From positions 4,744,931 to 4,808,930 of the forward strand of contig OY755047.1 of NCBI GenBank assembly GCA_963576565.1: a stretch of DNA of 64,000 bases. Direction: 5' to 3'. Below are positions 46,298 to 57,470 of the stretch, piece by piece. The position numbers were made by a program, and so were the translations under genes. Each line of letters opens with the position of its first letter. The first letter of the stretch is position 1. The notes beneath the pieces are model-generated. The model worked only from the letters and a program-made list of their open reading frames with translations, made no database searches and had not been told where the DNA came from. The stretch comes from Aspidapion aeneum. Taxonomy: Eukaryota > Arthropoda > Insecta > Coleoptera > Brentidae.

Positions 46298-46831
46298 ATA
46301 TATTTGGTTTGTTCAGTATTAAAAAATATAAAAAATATTTGCTAGATATAAATTTAGATTCAAATTTTGGTTGTATATACTTTGGTAGGTACATAGGTAT
46401 GTTTTACTTACTATGTTTGTAAATAAATCATTTTTATGTAAGTTTTTTATTTTTTTAAATATTTATTTTGATATATATTTCAATTTTACTGGTAGAAATA
46501 ATATAATTTGTATTTTAAATATTTTCGTTTTTAATTATGTAGTTTTATAAGTTTATTTATTTTTTATATTGCATATATGTCCTTTGTATTTATATTTTAG
46601 CTTATATTATAGAATTTTTTATTGTACGTACTATTAGCTTTTAAGATTTTTTTTTTTAATTTTAGTTTTAGTAGTAGTATTTATTTTAGGATAGGTATGT
46701 CATAAAAATTATTTGGTAAATATTAATATTAAGAAATTTTTGATGTTTATTTTATATTTTCTTTTCCAAATTTTAATAAACAATTTGATGAGGTTTTGCC
46801 AAAAATAGTTGTTTGCTTTCTGTACTGAATT
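46298..46831. other. Gene-free, very AT-rich sequence
   Basis: Mostly poly-T/TA-rich stretches; no gene or element boundary seen. Confidence 0.4.
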
Positions 46832-47416
46832 CAGTGGCGCAGGTAGTGGATAATAAGAGGACTAAATCAAAATAAAAAATATAATTTAAAAAAAAATGGA
46901 TCCTTGAAGGATCTGATACCATCCTAGTCCATTAGCAGACTCCAAGTGAACTCTACACAATACTAGCATTGAAAACACTTTATTTAAATATCTCAGGAAC
47001 GAAGGCTCCTACAAAGTTTCTGAAATAACATAAATTATTTTTAAAAAAAACGTGATCTATTATGTTCTACTATATTTTCAATTTTTAAATTGTCAAAAAA
47101 CTAAAGGATTTTGACGAAAATCTATCAGCTCTTTGTAGTATTTTACGACGTTCTTTAACCTGAAAATTTCATAGAAATCGGTTCAGTGATTTAGGAGCTA
47201 TTTTTGGCCGGATAGACAAACACACCGAACCGAACCGAACACACGGACAGACGTCGTGCACCAAAATAAAACATGTTCGGCGTTTTATAAAAAAAAAAAT
47301 TCGTCGAAGACAATATACCTTCTCTAGCCATTGCTAAGAAGGTAAACATATTGAGTTATTTTGAGTCATTTTCCTTATTTCCCCACCTAAAAACCTAGGT
47401 ATCTAAGCCACCACTG
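46832..47416. mobile_element. CAGTGG-ended hAT-type element carrying a nested interspersed repeat
   Basis: The left end is CAGTGGCGCAGG; the right end is the inverse of CAGTGGTGGCTT. The flanks ACTGAATT (46824-46831) and ATTGAATT (47417-47424) differ at one base. The GATACCTTCCTAGC repeat occupies 46893-47353. Confidence 0.72.
46893..47353 (+). repeat. GATACCTTCCTAGC repeat inside a hAT-type element
   Basis: 'atggatccttgaaggatctg' opens the copy, followed by 'ataccatcctagtcc'. The right hairpin is 'taccttctctagcc...ttgctaagaaggta'. Internal '(cc)gaaccgaaccgaac' is a short local repeat. Confidence 0.78.
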
Positions 47417-47424
47417 ATTGAATT

Positions 47425-47640
47425 TACTTCTTGCTAACCCAACAAAAGTACATAATCACAAGAAAAAAACTCCATAAAGAAAACCCAAAGAAAAATAAAA
47501 CCGGAAAATCTTTCTAAACCCTAATTTTCACAGTGTTTTCCAAAGATAACGGAAAAATAATAAACTCAGAGAAAGCGAGATTCGGCGATAGACTGGAGTT
47601 TTTTTTAAAGGAAAATCTGGGCTGTTGATATTGGAAAAAT
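47425..47640. other. Gene-free sequence
   Basis: A-rich; no feature recognised. Confidence 0.35.
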
Positions 47641-48200
47641 ATTGGAAGAAAAATGGAAACATCTGATGAAAAGGCGACCCACAAAAAAAAAGTTTTGTCG
47701 AATCGTAAAAAAGTCGAAAAAAAATGGTGAACCATAATTTGGTCGAAAATAAAACATTCGAAGGTAAACCAGACGAAAATAATTTAAACGAAACGTAGTT
47801 TTGTCGATTCGTAAATTTATCGAAATTAATTTAGTCGAAAATAATTTAGACAAAGCGTAATTTTGCGATCCGTAAAAATGTCGAAAATAATATAGTTGAA
47901 ACGTAAAAACATCGAAACGGAGTTCAGTCGAAATGCAGAATGGTCGAACCGTAAAAAAGTCGAAAAAAAAATAGAACAAAGCAATTCAAGCGAAATCTAT
48001 TTTTGTCGATCCGTAATATAGTCGAAAATATTTTTAAAAAATCGTAATATTGTCAAGCAGTAAAAATGTCGAAAATAATATAGCCAAAAATTAAACTCGT
48101 GATGCGTAATGGAGAACAGACGCAAAATCATTGAAACGTAGTTTTGTCGAAAAGCAAAAAGATCGAACCGTAGAAGAGTCGAAAATGAAGGTGCGCTGTT
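47641..48200. repeat. Degenerate GTCGAAA minisatellite
   Basis: At least fifteen irregular units of 'gtcgaaa', 'gtcgatccgtaa' and 'cgaaacgtaattttgtcga' type, spaced about 18-40 bp. The long Phe-rich minus-strand frames here are products of the repeat. Confidence 0.7.
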
Positions 48201-48502
48201 GCCAAATTAAGCAACGTTTTTTGGCTAAATTCTTTGAGCTGGCACTGACAGGGAGGAAGTGTAAATAAGAAAAAAAATCATATAACATGGGGGTTAGAAA
48301 TCTTTTGTTTTCGAGATACAGACCATCAAATCTGACGAGTTTTTAAACTTTTTCGTAATAACTTTTTAAAAAACATAACAAAAATATGAAATTTTCTGAA
48401 CTCGTGTATTAAAATAGGAACAATAATCGGATATAAAAATAATTTTTAAAAAAATTATAGGGGCAAATTTTTTTAACAAAAATTGTTATTTTTGTTATAT
48501 TG
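48201..48502. other. Gene-free sequence
   Basis: No feature recognised. Confidence 0.35.
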
Positions 48503-48740
48503 ACGTTTTTCCGAATCTTAACTCAGGGTGTGTTTTTTTTGCATCTCTATGGCTCTATCATGCTGCAACTCGGTGCTTTTGTTAATAAACTGTATAGTTT
48601 TTGAAATATGAATTTTCAAAGTTTGGCCATTTTGGTCTTATGGAATTCCCTACCCTAAAATTCGTTAAATTACGTTTTTCCGAATCTTAACTCAGAATGT
48701 GTTTTTTTTGCATCTCTATGGCTCTACCATGCTGCAACTT
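48503..48740. repeat. Partial 169-bp tandem duplication
   Basis: 'acgtttttccgaatcttaac' begins at 48503 and 48672, each followed by 'gtgttttttttgcatctcta' and 'ccatgctgcaact'-type sequence. The module also carries the 'ctcggtgctttt' repeat seen near 797. Confidence 0.75.
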
Positions 48741-49129
48741 ATATAAATGTCATAATAAATACATTATTTTTGTTGATGTTTTATGTTATTAAAAACAACT
48801 CTTTAGGTAGTCAAAACTATAAAATATCATTGATATTTTTTAAAAGTTTATGTAAGTAGAAAGAAAAAGTTTGAAAACATTTACTTATTTTTGGAGGTAA
48901 ATTTGACAGCCTGTATCTCCTTAACTTGGGATTTTATGAAAAAAAATTATACTATAATTTTTTCCCAAATTAGCCAGGTAATCATTTGGCAGTGGCAGAT
49001 TTTCTTTTTGATAAAACCCTTTTCCCCACTACTCATATTTTAAAAAAAGGACATACAAACTTTTAATCTCATTTTCTCAGTTTGACTCGCTCTATCACTC
49101 ATGAAAATATTGTGAGTCATTCCGTTTAC
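48741..49129. other. Gene-free AT-rich sequence
   Basis: No feature recognised before LINE B starts near 49130. Confidence 0.35.
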
Positions 49130-50255
49130 TACTACTATGTCGGTTTTGAACGTTTTTCTACGTTGTCCGACATTTTTCCATTTTTGTTTTGTATTTTTCT
49201 GTTACGCGAAAAGTCTCTATTCCATACAATAGCGTGCTTTTCACCATTGTTTCATATATATTATATTTTACATTTTTTTTATCTCTCCAAGACAATCAAT
49301 ACATCCAATAACCTTTTTTGTTTTTACTATTCTTCTTTCCAGTTCTTTACAGTCTGCTCTTATCTTATTAAATTTGAAACCCAAGTATACATGCTCATTG
49401 CATGGAGATATTGTTTGTCCATTGTCTAGTTCTAACTCACTTCATTCGTCTCTAATACATAAGTACTGTGTCTTGTCCACGTGCACTGTTAACCCCCACT
49501 TTTGGTATTCTTCCGTTAACTTTCTCATCATACTCTATATGTATCGGTTTCACAACGTTCTACGTCTTCCGATACCCAATTTCCACTCGTTTCTGTTGTT
49601 GTCATCATCTAGGCCTCTTATTCTTATTTCACTATTTATTCCTTCTCTCCAGCTTCTTCTTGGCCGTCCTCGTTTTCTTCGGCCAGTTGGTTTCCATTGT
49701 AGTATTTGTTTAGGTAGTCTTTCATCATTCATTCTTTGTACATGTCCGTACCACACCAGTTGTTTTGTTTTAGATCATCATCATCCACTAAAGTACGTTC
49801 ACCCACTGTCATAATTTCTCTTATTCTTTGATTTGTAACTCTTTCTCTTTTTGATTTCCCTGCTGCTCTTCTCCAATAGTCCATCTCCGTAGCGGAAAGC
49901 ATTTTTTCTGTTCTATCTCTTGATTGGCCATACTTCTGAGCCGTATGTAATAATACTTTTTACAATGGTGTTATATATAAGCTTTTTGTTATGTTTTGAT
50001 ATACTTTGGTCCTAAATTATTCCATTTAATAAAGTTATTGCTTTTCTTCCTTGTATGTTTCGATCTTTTATAGCTTTGTCTAGTGTTCCGTTAGCTGTAA
50101 TTTTTAGACCTAAGTATTTATACTCATCACAGGACTGAATTCGCTGCCCGGTATATAAGATTAGATCCTTTTTCATTCCACCGATACACATATACTCTGT
50201 CTTATTGAGATTAAACTCTAGTCATACTCTATGTCTTCCTTATTATTAGCTACAC
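49130..50255 (-). mobile_element. LINE B fragment split by a LINE C insertion
   Basis: The LINE B 3' end is at 49130 ('actatgtcggttttgaacg'); much of the connector is deleted near 49170. It is interrupted at 49538/50222 and resumes with 'gtcttccttattattagcta' (antisense of the segment after the FADD box) before ending about 50255. Confidence 0.82.
49539..50221 (-). mobile_element. LINE C insertion with 11-bp TSD
   Basis: TCATACTCTAT is repeated exactly at 49528-49538 and 50222-50232. The minus strand encodes, 5' to 3', 'YKYLGLKI'-region DNA, the 'DYWRRAAGK' region and a readable '[20 protein letters not shown]' with '[20 protein letters not shown]'. The copy is 5'-truncated before the FADD box, typical of target-primed reverse transcription. 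It shows LINE C was active after LINE B. Confidence 0.9.
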
Positions 50256-50576
50256 CCTGTATAAAAGACTATTTTTGTACTGTTAATAGACGTCATCATT
50301 ATCTGAATAAAAACTTTTTATATAAATCTATCTCGAAAGTTTTGCAATGCATGAATATATCTGTTCTATTTACGATATTGTTTAAGCTGTACAAAGGGAG
50401 TTGGGAGTTATAGTTTGGTCAGAGTTGAAGCTTCGCGGGAGTTGGGGAAAGTTGTGTTTATGAATACCGCATATAAACGATACCTACTTCAACTTCAACT
50501 TTGGAGAAACTCCTTTGAGTATTGTACCGATCAAAGGTATGATTTTATAATTTTTTGACCGTCCAACACCAAAACT

Positions 50577-50705
50577 ATGTCGGTTTAGAACGTTTTTCCA
50601 TGTTGTCCGAAGCCCATTCGCCACATCCGATCCTGACAATCATCTTCTGTCAGGTTTTTTTGACTCATTGATCTTTGGATTGAATGTTGCCATTCTAGTT
50701 AAAGC
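50577..50705 (-). mobile_element. Short LINE B 3' fragment
   Basis: About 130 bp from 'ctatgtcggtttagaacg' to 'gttgccattctagtt', the family 3' end. Confidence 0.8.
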
Positions 50706-50859
50706 CTATAAAATTAAGTATCCCATTTTACCCCCATTTACCCTACAAGTTTTTTTGATAAATAGCTGGAACTTTATGGTCGGCTTATACTGCAACTCGG
50801 CGCTTTTGTTTATAAACTGTATAATTTGCAGAACATGATTTTTCTAAGGTCATATTATG

Positions 50860-50931
50860 TAGGGTCACTGCATCACGAAGACGTAGTGTCTTCTTATGGA
50901 GACGCCAGGCTTCCAGGATGCAGTGACCCTA
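50860..50931. mobile_element. 72-bp palindromic-ended insertion, 8-bp TSD ATATTATG
   Basis: TAGGGTCACTGCATC and its exact inverse form the ends. ATATTATG is repeated at 50852-50859 and 50932-50939. The terminus resembles that of the 50-bp insertion at 45179 (TAAGGTCACTCATC). Confidence 0.85.
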
Positions 50932-51020
50932 ATATTATGTGGGAGTTGATACCCCTATAGGACCTATATGTAAGACATATTTTAAGGAAATATTTTTTAA
51001 AAATATGGCATACGTTCAGG

Positions 51021-51200
51021 ATCTCTAGGTACCCTAGAGAGACATATAGGGTCTCTAGGTACCCTAGAGAGACATACAGGGTCTCTAGGTGCCCTAGAGA
51101 GACATACAGGGTCTCTAGGTACCCTAGAGAGACATACAGGACCTCTAGGTTCCCTAGAGAGACATACAGGGTCTCTAGGTACCCTAGAGATACTTTACTC
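51021..51200. repeat. 30-bp minisatellite, six copies
   Basis: Units start at 51021, 51051, 51081, 51111, 51141 and 51171. Each contains a palindrome 'tctctaggtaccctagaga' with a central KpnI-type GGTACC in most copies. Exact 30-bp spacing keeps one minus-strand frame open (repeating 'YVSLGYLETL'), which is a by-product of the 3n period. Confidence 0.92.
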
Positions 51201-51261
51201 AACTTTCAATGTGATTTTTTTGCATCTATATGACCACATGTTTTCTCAATATATTTCTTAC

Positions 51262-51347
51262 CACTATCTTTCCTTCCTCCGTCCTTTTTGTCTCCTTTTC
51301 CCATCTTGGTGTATTGCTTGTGTATTATTCCTGCAGACACTGCTTTC
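51262..51347 (-). CDS. Possible first coding exon of a minus-strand gene
   Basis: On the minus strand, a pyrimidine-rich tract and 'tttccag' precede 51347, and 'agtg|gtaag' follows 51262. Inside, an ATG (51304-51302) opens 'MGKGDKKDGGRKDS' and leaves in phase 1. The 43 bases before the ATG would be 5' UTR. The Lys/Gly-rich basic start resembles N-termini of many nucleic-acid-binding or basic proteins, so it is not diagnostic. No continuation exon was identified at lower coordinates within the window. It may be chance splice-like sequence. Confidence 0.3.
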
Positions 51348-51526
51348 CTGGAAACAAAACAACAACATGTATTGTTATACTCTGTAATATTGACAAATAA
51401 TTTTCAAAGAGCGTTTCCAGTTCTATTATAATTAAATACCATTAAAGCCTTAAGCTCTTAACTCACGTACATTTTTAACAAAAAAAACGGCAAAAATTGT
51501 TTTAATATTTTCTCCCTTTTTAATGT

Positions 51527-51836
51527 TAAAAAGAGCCAAGTACGCGAAAGTTGTATTCCGTAAAAAGAATTGAGATAAAAGTAAAGCCAAGTTCCCCAAG
51601 ACAAATTTCAAAATGAAAGGTTCTTACTAGTTTGGAAATGTTTTTCTAACTTTGCTATTCCAGCCAAACTTCTTTATGTTCAATTTAGCACTGTGCCTTA
51701 GAGTCATTTGAAGCCGTAAAAAACATTTCCAAACTAGTAAGAACCTTTCATTTTAAAATTGGTATTGGAGAACTAGGGTTTACTTTTATCTCAATTCTTT
51801 TTACGGAATACCATTTTTGCGTACTTGGCTTTTTTT
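51527..51836. repeat. Inverted repeat with ~120-bp arms
   Basis: Left arm 51527-51656 ('gagccaagtacgcg' onward) and right arm 51719-51836 ('cgtacttggctt' at the end) are diverged reverse complements. The centres share 'aacatttccaaactagtaag' and its inverse. The 60-bp loop is unique. Confidence 0.82.
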
Positions 51837-52384
51837 ACATGAAGTGTTTTTGTTATGATTTCACTTCTTTTTGAAAGGAATTGGATAATATTTTTAAAGT
51901 AGTAAAATATGCGGAATATTGTTCAAAACTTTTGCAATGCCTTATTTAAAATTTTTTGAGGTTTTTAAATTTTTTTCCATGGTCTTATCATAGTTCCTAT
52001 CATCCTTCCAAAGCTCAGTTCTCTAGCGTTTCTGGAAGTGGGGAATGTCACTTTTACATAAATTTACATTTCTAGGGGAGGAAAGTAAATTAGAATTTTG
52101 GGGTGTTTTAATTTTTGTCTATAGTTTTTGGAAGTGGGCAAAACTATCACAAAATTTTAAATGTATAGGGGAGGGGAGTAAATTAGAATTTTGGGTTTTT
52201 TTTCCAGTAGTCTGGTCATAATTTTTACCAGTTTGCCAAATTTCAGCTTTGTAGCATGTCTGGAAGTACAGTAGAATTTTGATGATCTATACATGAGTGA
52301 GTGAGTGAGTGTCAATTTCGACGTTTTCTGAAATTTTGTAACTACTTTACTACTTTATGGAAGTCCATGAAACTTGGAAAATTT
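51837..52384. other. Gene-free flank of the satellite
   Basis: A partial duplication ('ggaggaaagtaaattagaat' near 52077 and 'ggggagtaaattagaatttt' near 52175) lies here, and 'gagtgagtgagtgag' near 52294. No gene. Confidence 0.5.
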
Positions 52385-53155
52385 TTTATATATCTTTGCG
52401 TTTCAGATGATACTACACAATAGTAGTGTAAGCTATGGTGATCTTAATTTTTTCGATAAAAAAAAAGTTGCTCCGATTTCAAAAATTTTTATATATCTTT
52501 GCGTTTCAGATGATACTACACAATAGTAGTGTAAGCTATGGTGATCCTAATTTTTTCGATAAAAAAAAAGTTGCTCCGATTTCAAAAATTTTTATATATC
52601 TTTGCGTTTCAGATGATACTACACAATAGTAGTGTAAGCTATGGTGATCCTAATTTTTTCGATAAAAAAAAAGTTGCTCCGATTTCAAAAATTTTTATAT
52701 ATCTTTGCGTTTCAGATGATACTACACAATAGTAGTGTAAGCTATGGTGATCTTAATTTTTTCGATAAAAAAAAAGTTGCTCCGATTTCAAAAATTTTTA
52801 TATATCTTTGCGTTTCAGATGATACTACACAATAGTAGTGTAAGCTATGGTAATCCTAATTTTTTCGATAAAAAAAAAGTTGCTCCGATTTCAAAATTTT
52901 TTATATATCTTTGCGTTTCAGATGATACTACACAATAGTAGTGTAAGCTATGGTGATCCTAATTTTTTCGATAAAAAAAAAGTTGCTCCGATTTCAAAAA
53001 TTTTTATATATCTTTGCGTTTCAGATGATACTACACAATAGTAGTGTAAGCTATGGTGATCCTAATTTTTTCGATAAAAAAAAAGTTGCTCCGATTTCAA
53101 AAATTTTTATATATCTTTGTGTTTCAGATGATACTACACAATAGTAGTGTAAGCT

Positions 53156-56100
53156 ATGGTGATCCTAATTTTTTCGATAAAAAGAAAGTTGCTCCGATTT
53201 CAAAAATTTTTATATATCTTTGTGTTTCAGATGATACTACACAATAGTAGTGTAAGCTATGGTGATCCTAATTTTTTCGATAAAAAAAAAGTTGCTCCGA
53301 TTTCAAAAATTTTTATATATCTTTGTGTTTCAGATGATACTACACAATAGTAGTGTAAGCTATGGTGATCCTAATTTTTTCGATAAAAAAAAAGTTGCTC
53401 CGATTTCAAAAATTTTTATATATCTTTGTGTTTCAGATGATACTACACAATAGTAGTGTAAGCTATGGTGATCCTAATTTTTTCGATAAAAAAAAAGTTG
53501 CTCCGATTTCAAAAATTTTTATATATCTTTGCGTTTCAGATGATACTACACAATAGTAGTGTAAGCTATGGTGATCCTAATTTTTTCGATAAAAAAAAAG
53601 TTGCTCCGATTTCAAAAATTTTTATATATCTTTGCGTTTCAGATGATACTACACAATAGTAGTGTAAGCTATGGTGATCCTAATTTTTTCGATAAAAAAA
53701 AAGTTGCTCCGATTTCAAAAAATTTTATATATCTTTGCGTTTCAGATGATACTACACAATAGTAGTGTAAGCTATGGTGATCCTAATTTTTTCGATAAAA
53801 AAAAAGTTGCTCCGATTTCAAAAATTTTTATATATCTTTGCGTTTCAGATGATACTACACAATAGTAGTGTAAGCTATGGTGATCCTAATTTTTTCGATA
53901 AAAAAAAAGTTGCTCCGATTTCAAAAATTTTTATATATCTTTGCGTTTCAGATGATACTACACAATAGTAGTGTAAGCTATGGTGATCCTAATTTTTTCG
54001 ATAAAAAAAAAGTTGCTCCGATTTCAAAAATTTTTATATATCTTTGCGTTTCAGATGATACTACACAATAGTAGTGTAAGCTATGGTGATCCTAATTTTT
54101 TCGATAAAAAAAAAGTTGCTCCGATTTCAAAAATTTTTATATATCTTTGTGTTTCAGATGATACTACACAATAGTAGTGTAAGCTATGGTGATCCTAATT
54201 TTTTCGATAAAAAGAAAGTTGCTCCGATTTCAAAAATTTTTATATATCTTTGTGTTTCAGATGATACTACACAATAGTAGTGTAAGCTATGGTGATCCTA
54301 ATTTTTTCGATAAAAAAAAAGTTGCTCCGATTTCAAAAATTTTTATATATCTTTGTGTTTCAGATGATACTACACAATAGTAGTGTAAGCTATGGTGATC
54401 TTAATTTTTTCGATAAAAAAAAAGTTGCTCCGATTTCAAAAATTTTTATATATCTTTGTGTTTCAGATGATACTACACAATAGTAGTGTAAGCTATGGTG
54501 ATCCTAATTTTTTCGATAAAAAAAAAGTTGCTCCGATTTAAAAAATTTTTATATATCTTTGCGTTTCAGATGATACTACACAATAGTAGTGTAAGCTATG
54601 GTGATCCTAATTTTTTCGATAAAAAAAAAGTTGCTCCGATTTCAAAAATTTTTATATATCTTTGCGTTTCAGATGATACTACACAATAGTAGTGTAAGCT
54701 ATGGTGATCCTAATTTTTTCGATAAAAAAAAAGTTGCTCCGATTTCAAAAATTTTTATATATCTTTGCGTTTCAGATGATACTACACAATAGTAGTGTAA
54801 GCTATGGTGATCCTAATTTTTTCGATAAAAAAAAAGTTGCTCCGATTTCAAAAATTTTTATATATCTTTGCGTTTCAGATGATACTACACAATAGTAGTG
54901 TAAGCTATGGTGATCCTAATTTTTTCGATAAAAAAAAAGTTGCTCCGATTTCAAAATTTTTTATATATCTTTGCGTTTCAGATGATACTACACAATAGTA
55001 GTGTAAGCTATGGTGATCCTAATTTTTTCGATAAAAAAAAAGTTGCTCCGATTTCAAAAATTTTTATATATCTTTGTGTTTCAGATGATACTACACAATA
55101 GTAGTGTAAGCTATGGTGATCCTAATTTTTTCGATAAAAAGAAAGTTGCTCCGATTTCAAAAATTTTTATATATCTTTGTGTTTCAGATGATACTACACA
55201 ATAGTAGTGTAAGCTATGGTGATCCTAATTTTTTCGATAAAAAAAAAGTTGCTCCGATTTCAAAAATTTTTATATATCTTTGTGTTTCAGATGATACTAC
55301 ACAATAGTAGTGTAAGCAATGGTGATCTTAATTTTTTCGATAAAAAAAAAGTTGCTCCGATTTCAAAAATTTTTATATATCTTTGTGTTTCAGATGATAC
55401 TACACAATAGTAGTGTAAGCTATGGTGATCCTAATTTTTTCGATAAAAAAAAAGTTGCTCCGATTTCAAAAATTTTTATATATCTTTGCGTTTCAGATGA
55501 TACTACACAATAGTAGTGTAAGCTATGGTGATCCTAATTTTTTCGATAAAAAAAAAGTTGCTCCGATTTCAAAAATTTTTATATATCTTTGCGTTTCAGA
55601 TGATACTACACAATAGTAGTGTAAGCTATGGTGATCCTAATTTTTTCGATAAAAAAAAAGTTGCTCCGATTTCAAAAAATTTTATATATCTTTGCGTTTC
55701 AGATGATACTACACAATAGTAGTGTAAGCTATGGTGATCCTAATTTTTTCGATAAAAAAAAAGTTGCTCCGATTTCAAAAATTTTTATATATCTTTGCGT
55801 TTCAGATGATACTACACAATAGTAGTGTAAGCTATGGTGATCCTAATTTTTTCGATAAAAAAAAAGTTGCTCCGATTTCAAAAATTTTTATATATCTTTG
55901 CGTTTCAGATGATACTACACAATAGTAGTGTAAGCTATGGTGATCCTAATTTTTTCGATAAAAAAAAAGTTGCTCCGATTTCAAAAATTTTTATATATCT
56001 TTGCGTTTCAGATGATACTACACAATAGTAGTGTAAGCTATGGTGATCCTAATTTTTTCGATAAAAAAAAAGTTGCTCCGATTTCAAAAATTTTTATATA

Positions 56101-57470
56101 TCTTTGTGTTTCAGATGATACTACACAATAGTAGTGTAAGCTATGGTGATCCTAATTTTTTCGATAAAAAGAAAGTTGCTCCGATTTCAAAAATTTTTAT
56201 ATATCTTTGTGTTTCAGATGATACTACACAATAGTAGTGTAAGCTATGGTGATCCTAATTTTTTCGATAAAAAAAAAGTTGCTCCGATTTCAAAAATTTT
56301 TATATATCTTTGTGTTTCAGATGATACTACACAATAGTAGTGTAAGCTATGGTGATCTTAATTTTTTCGATAAAAAAAAAGTTGCTCCGATTTCAAAAAT
56401 TTTTATATATCTTTGTGTTTCAGATGATACTACACAATAGTAGTGTAAGCTATGGTGATCCTAATTTTTTCGATAAAAAAAAAGTTGCTCCGATTTAAAA
56501 AATTTTTATATATCTTTGCGTTTCAGATGATACTACACAATAGTAGTGTAAGCTATGGTGATCCTAATTTTTTCGATAAAAAAAAAGTTGCTCCGATTTC
56601 AAAAATTTTTATATATCTTTGCGTTTCAGATGATACTACACAATAGTAGTGTAAGCTATGGTGATCCTAATTTTTTCGATAAAAAAAAAGTTGCTCCGAT
56701 TTCAAAAATTTTTATATATCTTTGCGTTTCAGATGATACTACACAATAGTAGTGTAAGCTATGGTGATCCTAATTTTTTCGATAAAAAAAAAGTTGCTCC
56801 GATTTCAAAAATTTTTATATATCTTTGCGTTTCAGATGATACTACACAATAGTAGTGTAAGCTATGGTGATCCTAATTTTTTCGATAAAAAAAAAGTTGC
56901 TCCGATTTCAAAATTTTTTATATATCTTTGCGTTTCAGATGATACTACACAATAGTAGTGTAAGCTATGGTGATCCTAATTTTTTCGATAAAAAAAAAGT
57001 TGCTCCGATTTCAAAAATTTTTATATATCTTTGTGTTTCAGATGATACTACACAATAGTAGTGTAAGCTATGGTGATCCTAATTTTTTCGATAAAAAGAA
57101 AGTTGCTCCGACTTCAAAAATTTTTATATATCTTTGTGTTTCAGATGATACTACACAATAGTAGTGTAAGCTATGGTGATCCTAATTTTTTCGATAAAAA
57201 AAAAGTTGCTCCGATTTCAAAAATTTTTATATATCTTTGTGTTTCAGATGATACTACACAATAGTAGTGTAAGCAATGGTGATCTTAATTTTTTCGATAA
57301 AAAAAAAGTTGCTCCGATTTCAAAAATTTTTATATATCTTTGTGTTTCAGATGATACTACACAATAGTAGTGTAAGCTATGGTGATCCTAATTTTTTCGA
57401 TAAAAAAAAAGTTGCTCCGATTTCAAAAATTTTTATATATCTTTGCGTTTCACATGATACTACACAATAG
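53156..57470. repeat. Higher-order repeat of 19 monomers (1957 bp)
   Basis: Diagnostic variants recur at 1957-bp spacing. The AAAGAAAG variant is at monomers starting 53156, 55113 and 57070, and again at 54186 and 56143. The GATTTAAAAAATT variant is near 54537 and 56494, and the CAAAAAATTTT variant near 53712 and 55669. The first copy of the FF-type variant (near 52891) is 20, not 19, monomers from the next, so one monomer was gained or lost. Confidence 0.85.

Noticed and set aside
46083..46298. 71-codon plus-strand ORF
   Set aside because: It is entirely within the 249-bp MITE and uses its inverted ends.
47514..48288. Phe-rich minus-strand ORFs of up to 124 codons
   Set aside because: They lie over a degenerate GTCGAAA minisatellite; the composition explains the frames.
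50894..51202. 102-codon minus-strand ORF with 'YVSLGYLETL' repeats
   Set aside because: It results from a 30-bp minisatellite whose period is a multiple of three; no start context or flanking exons.
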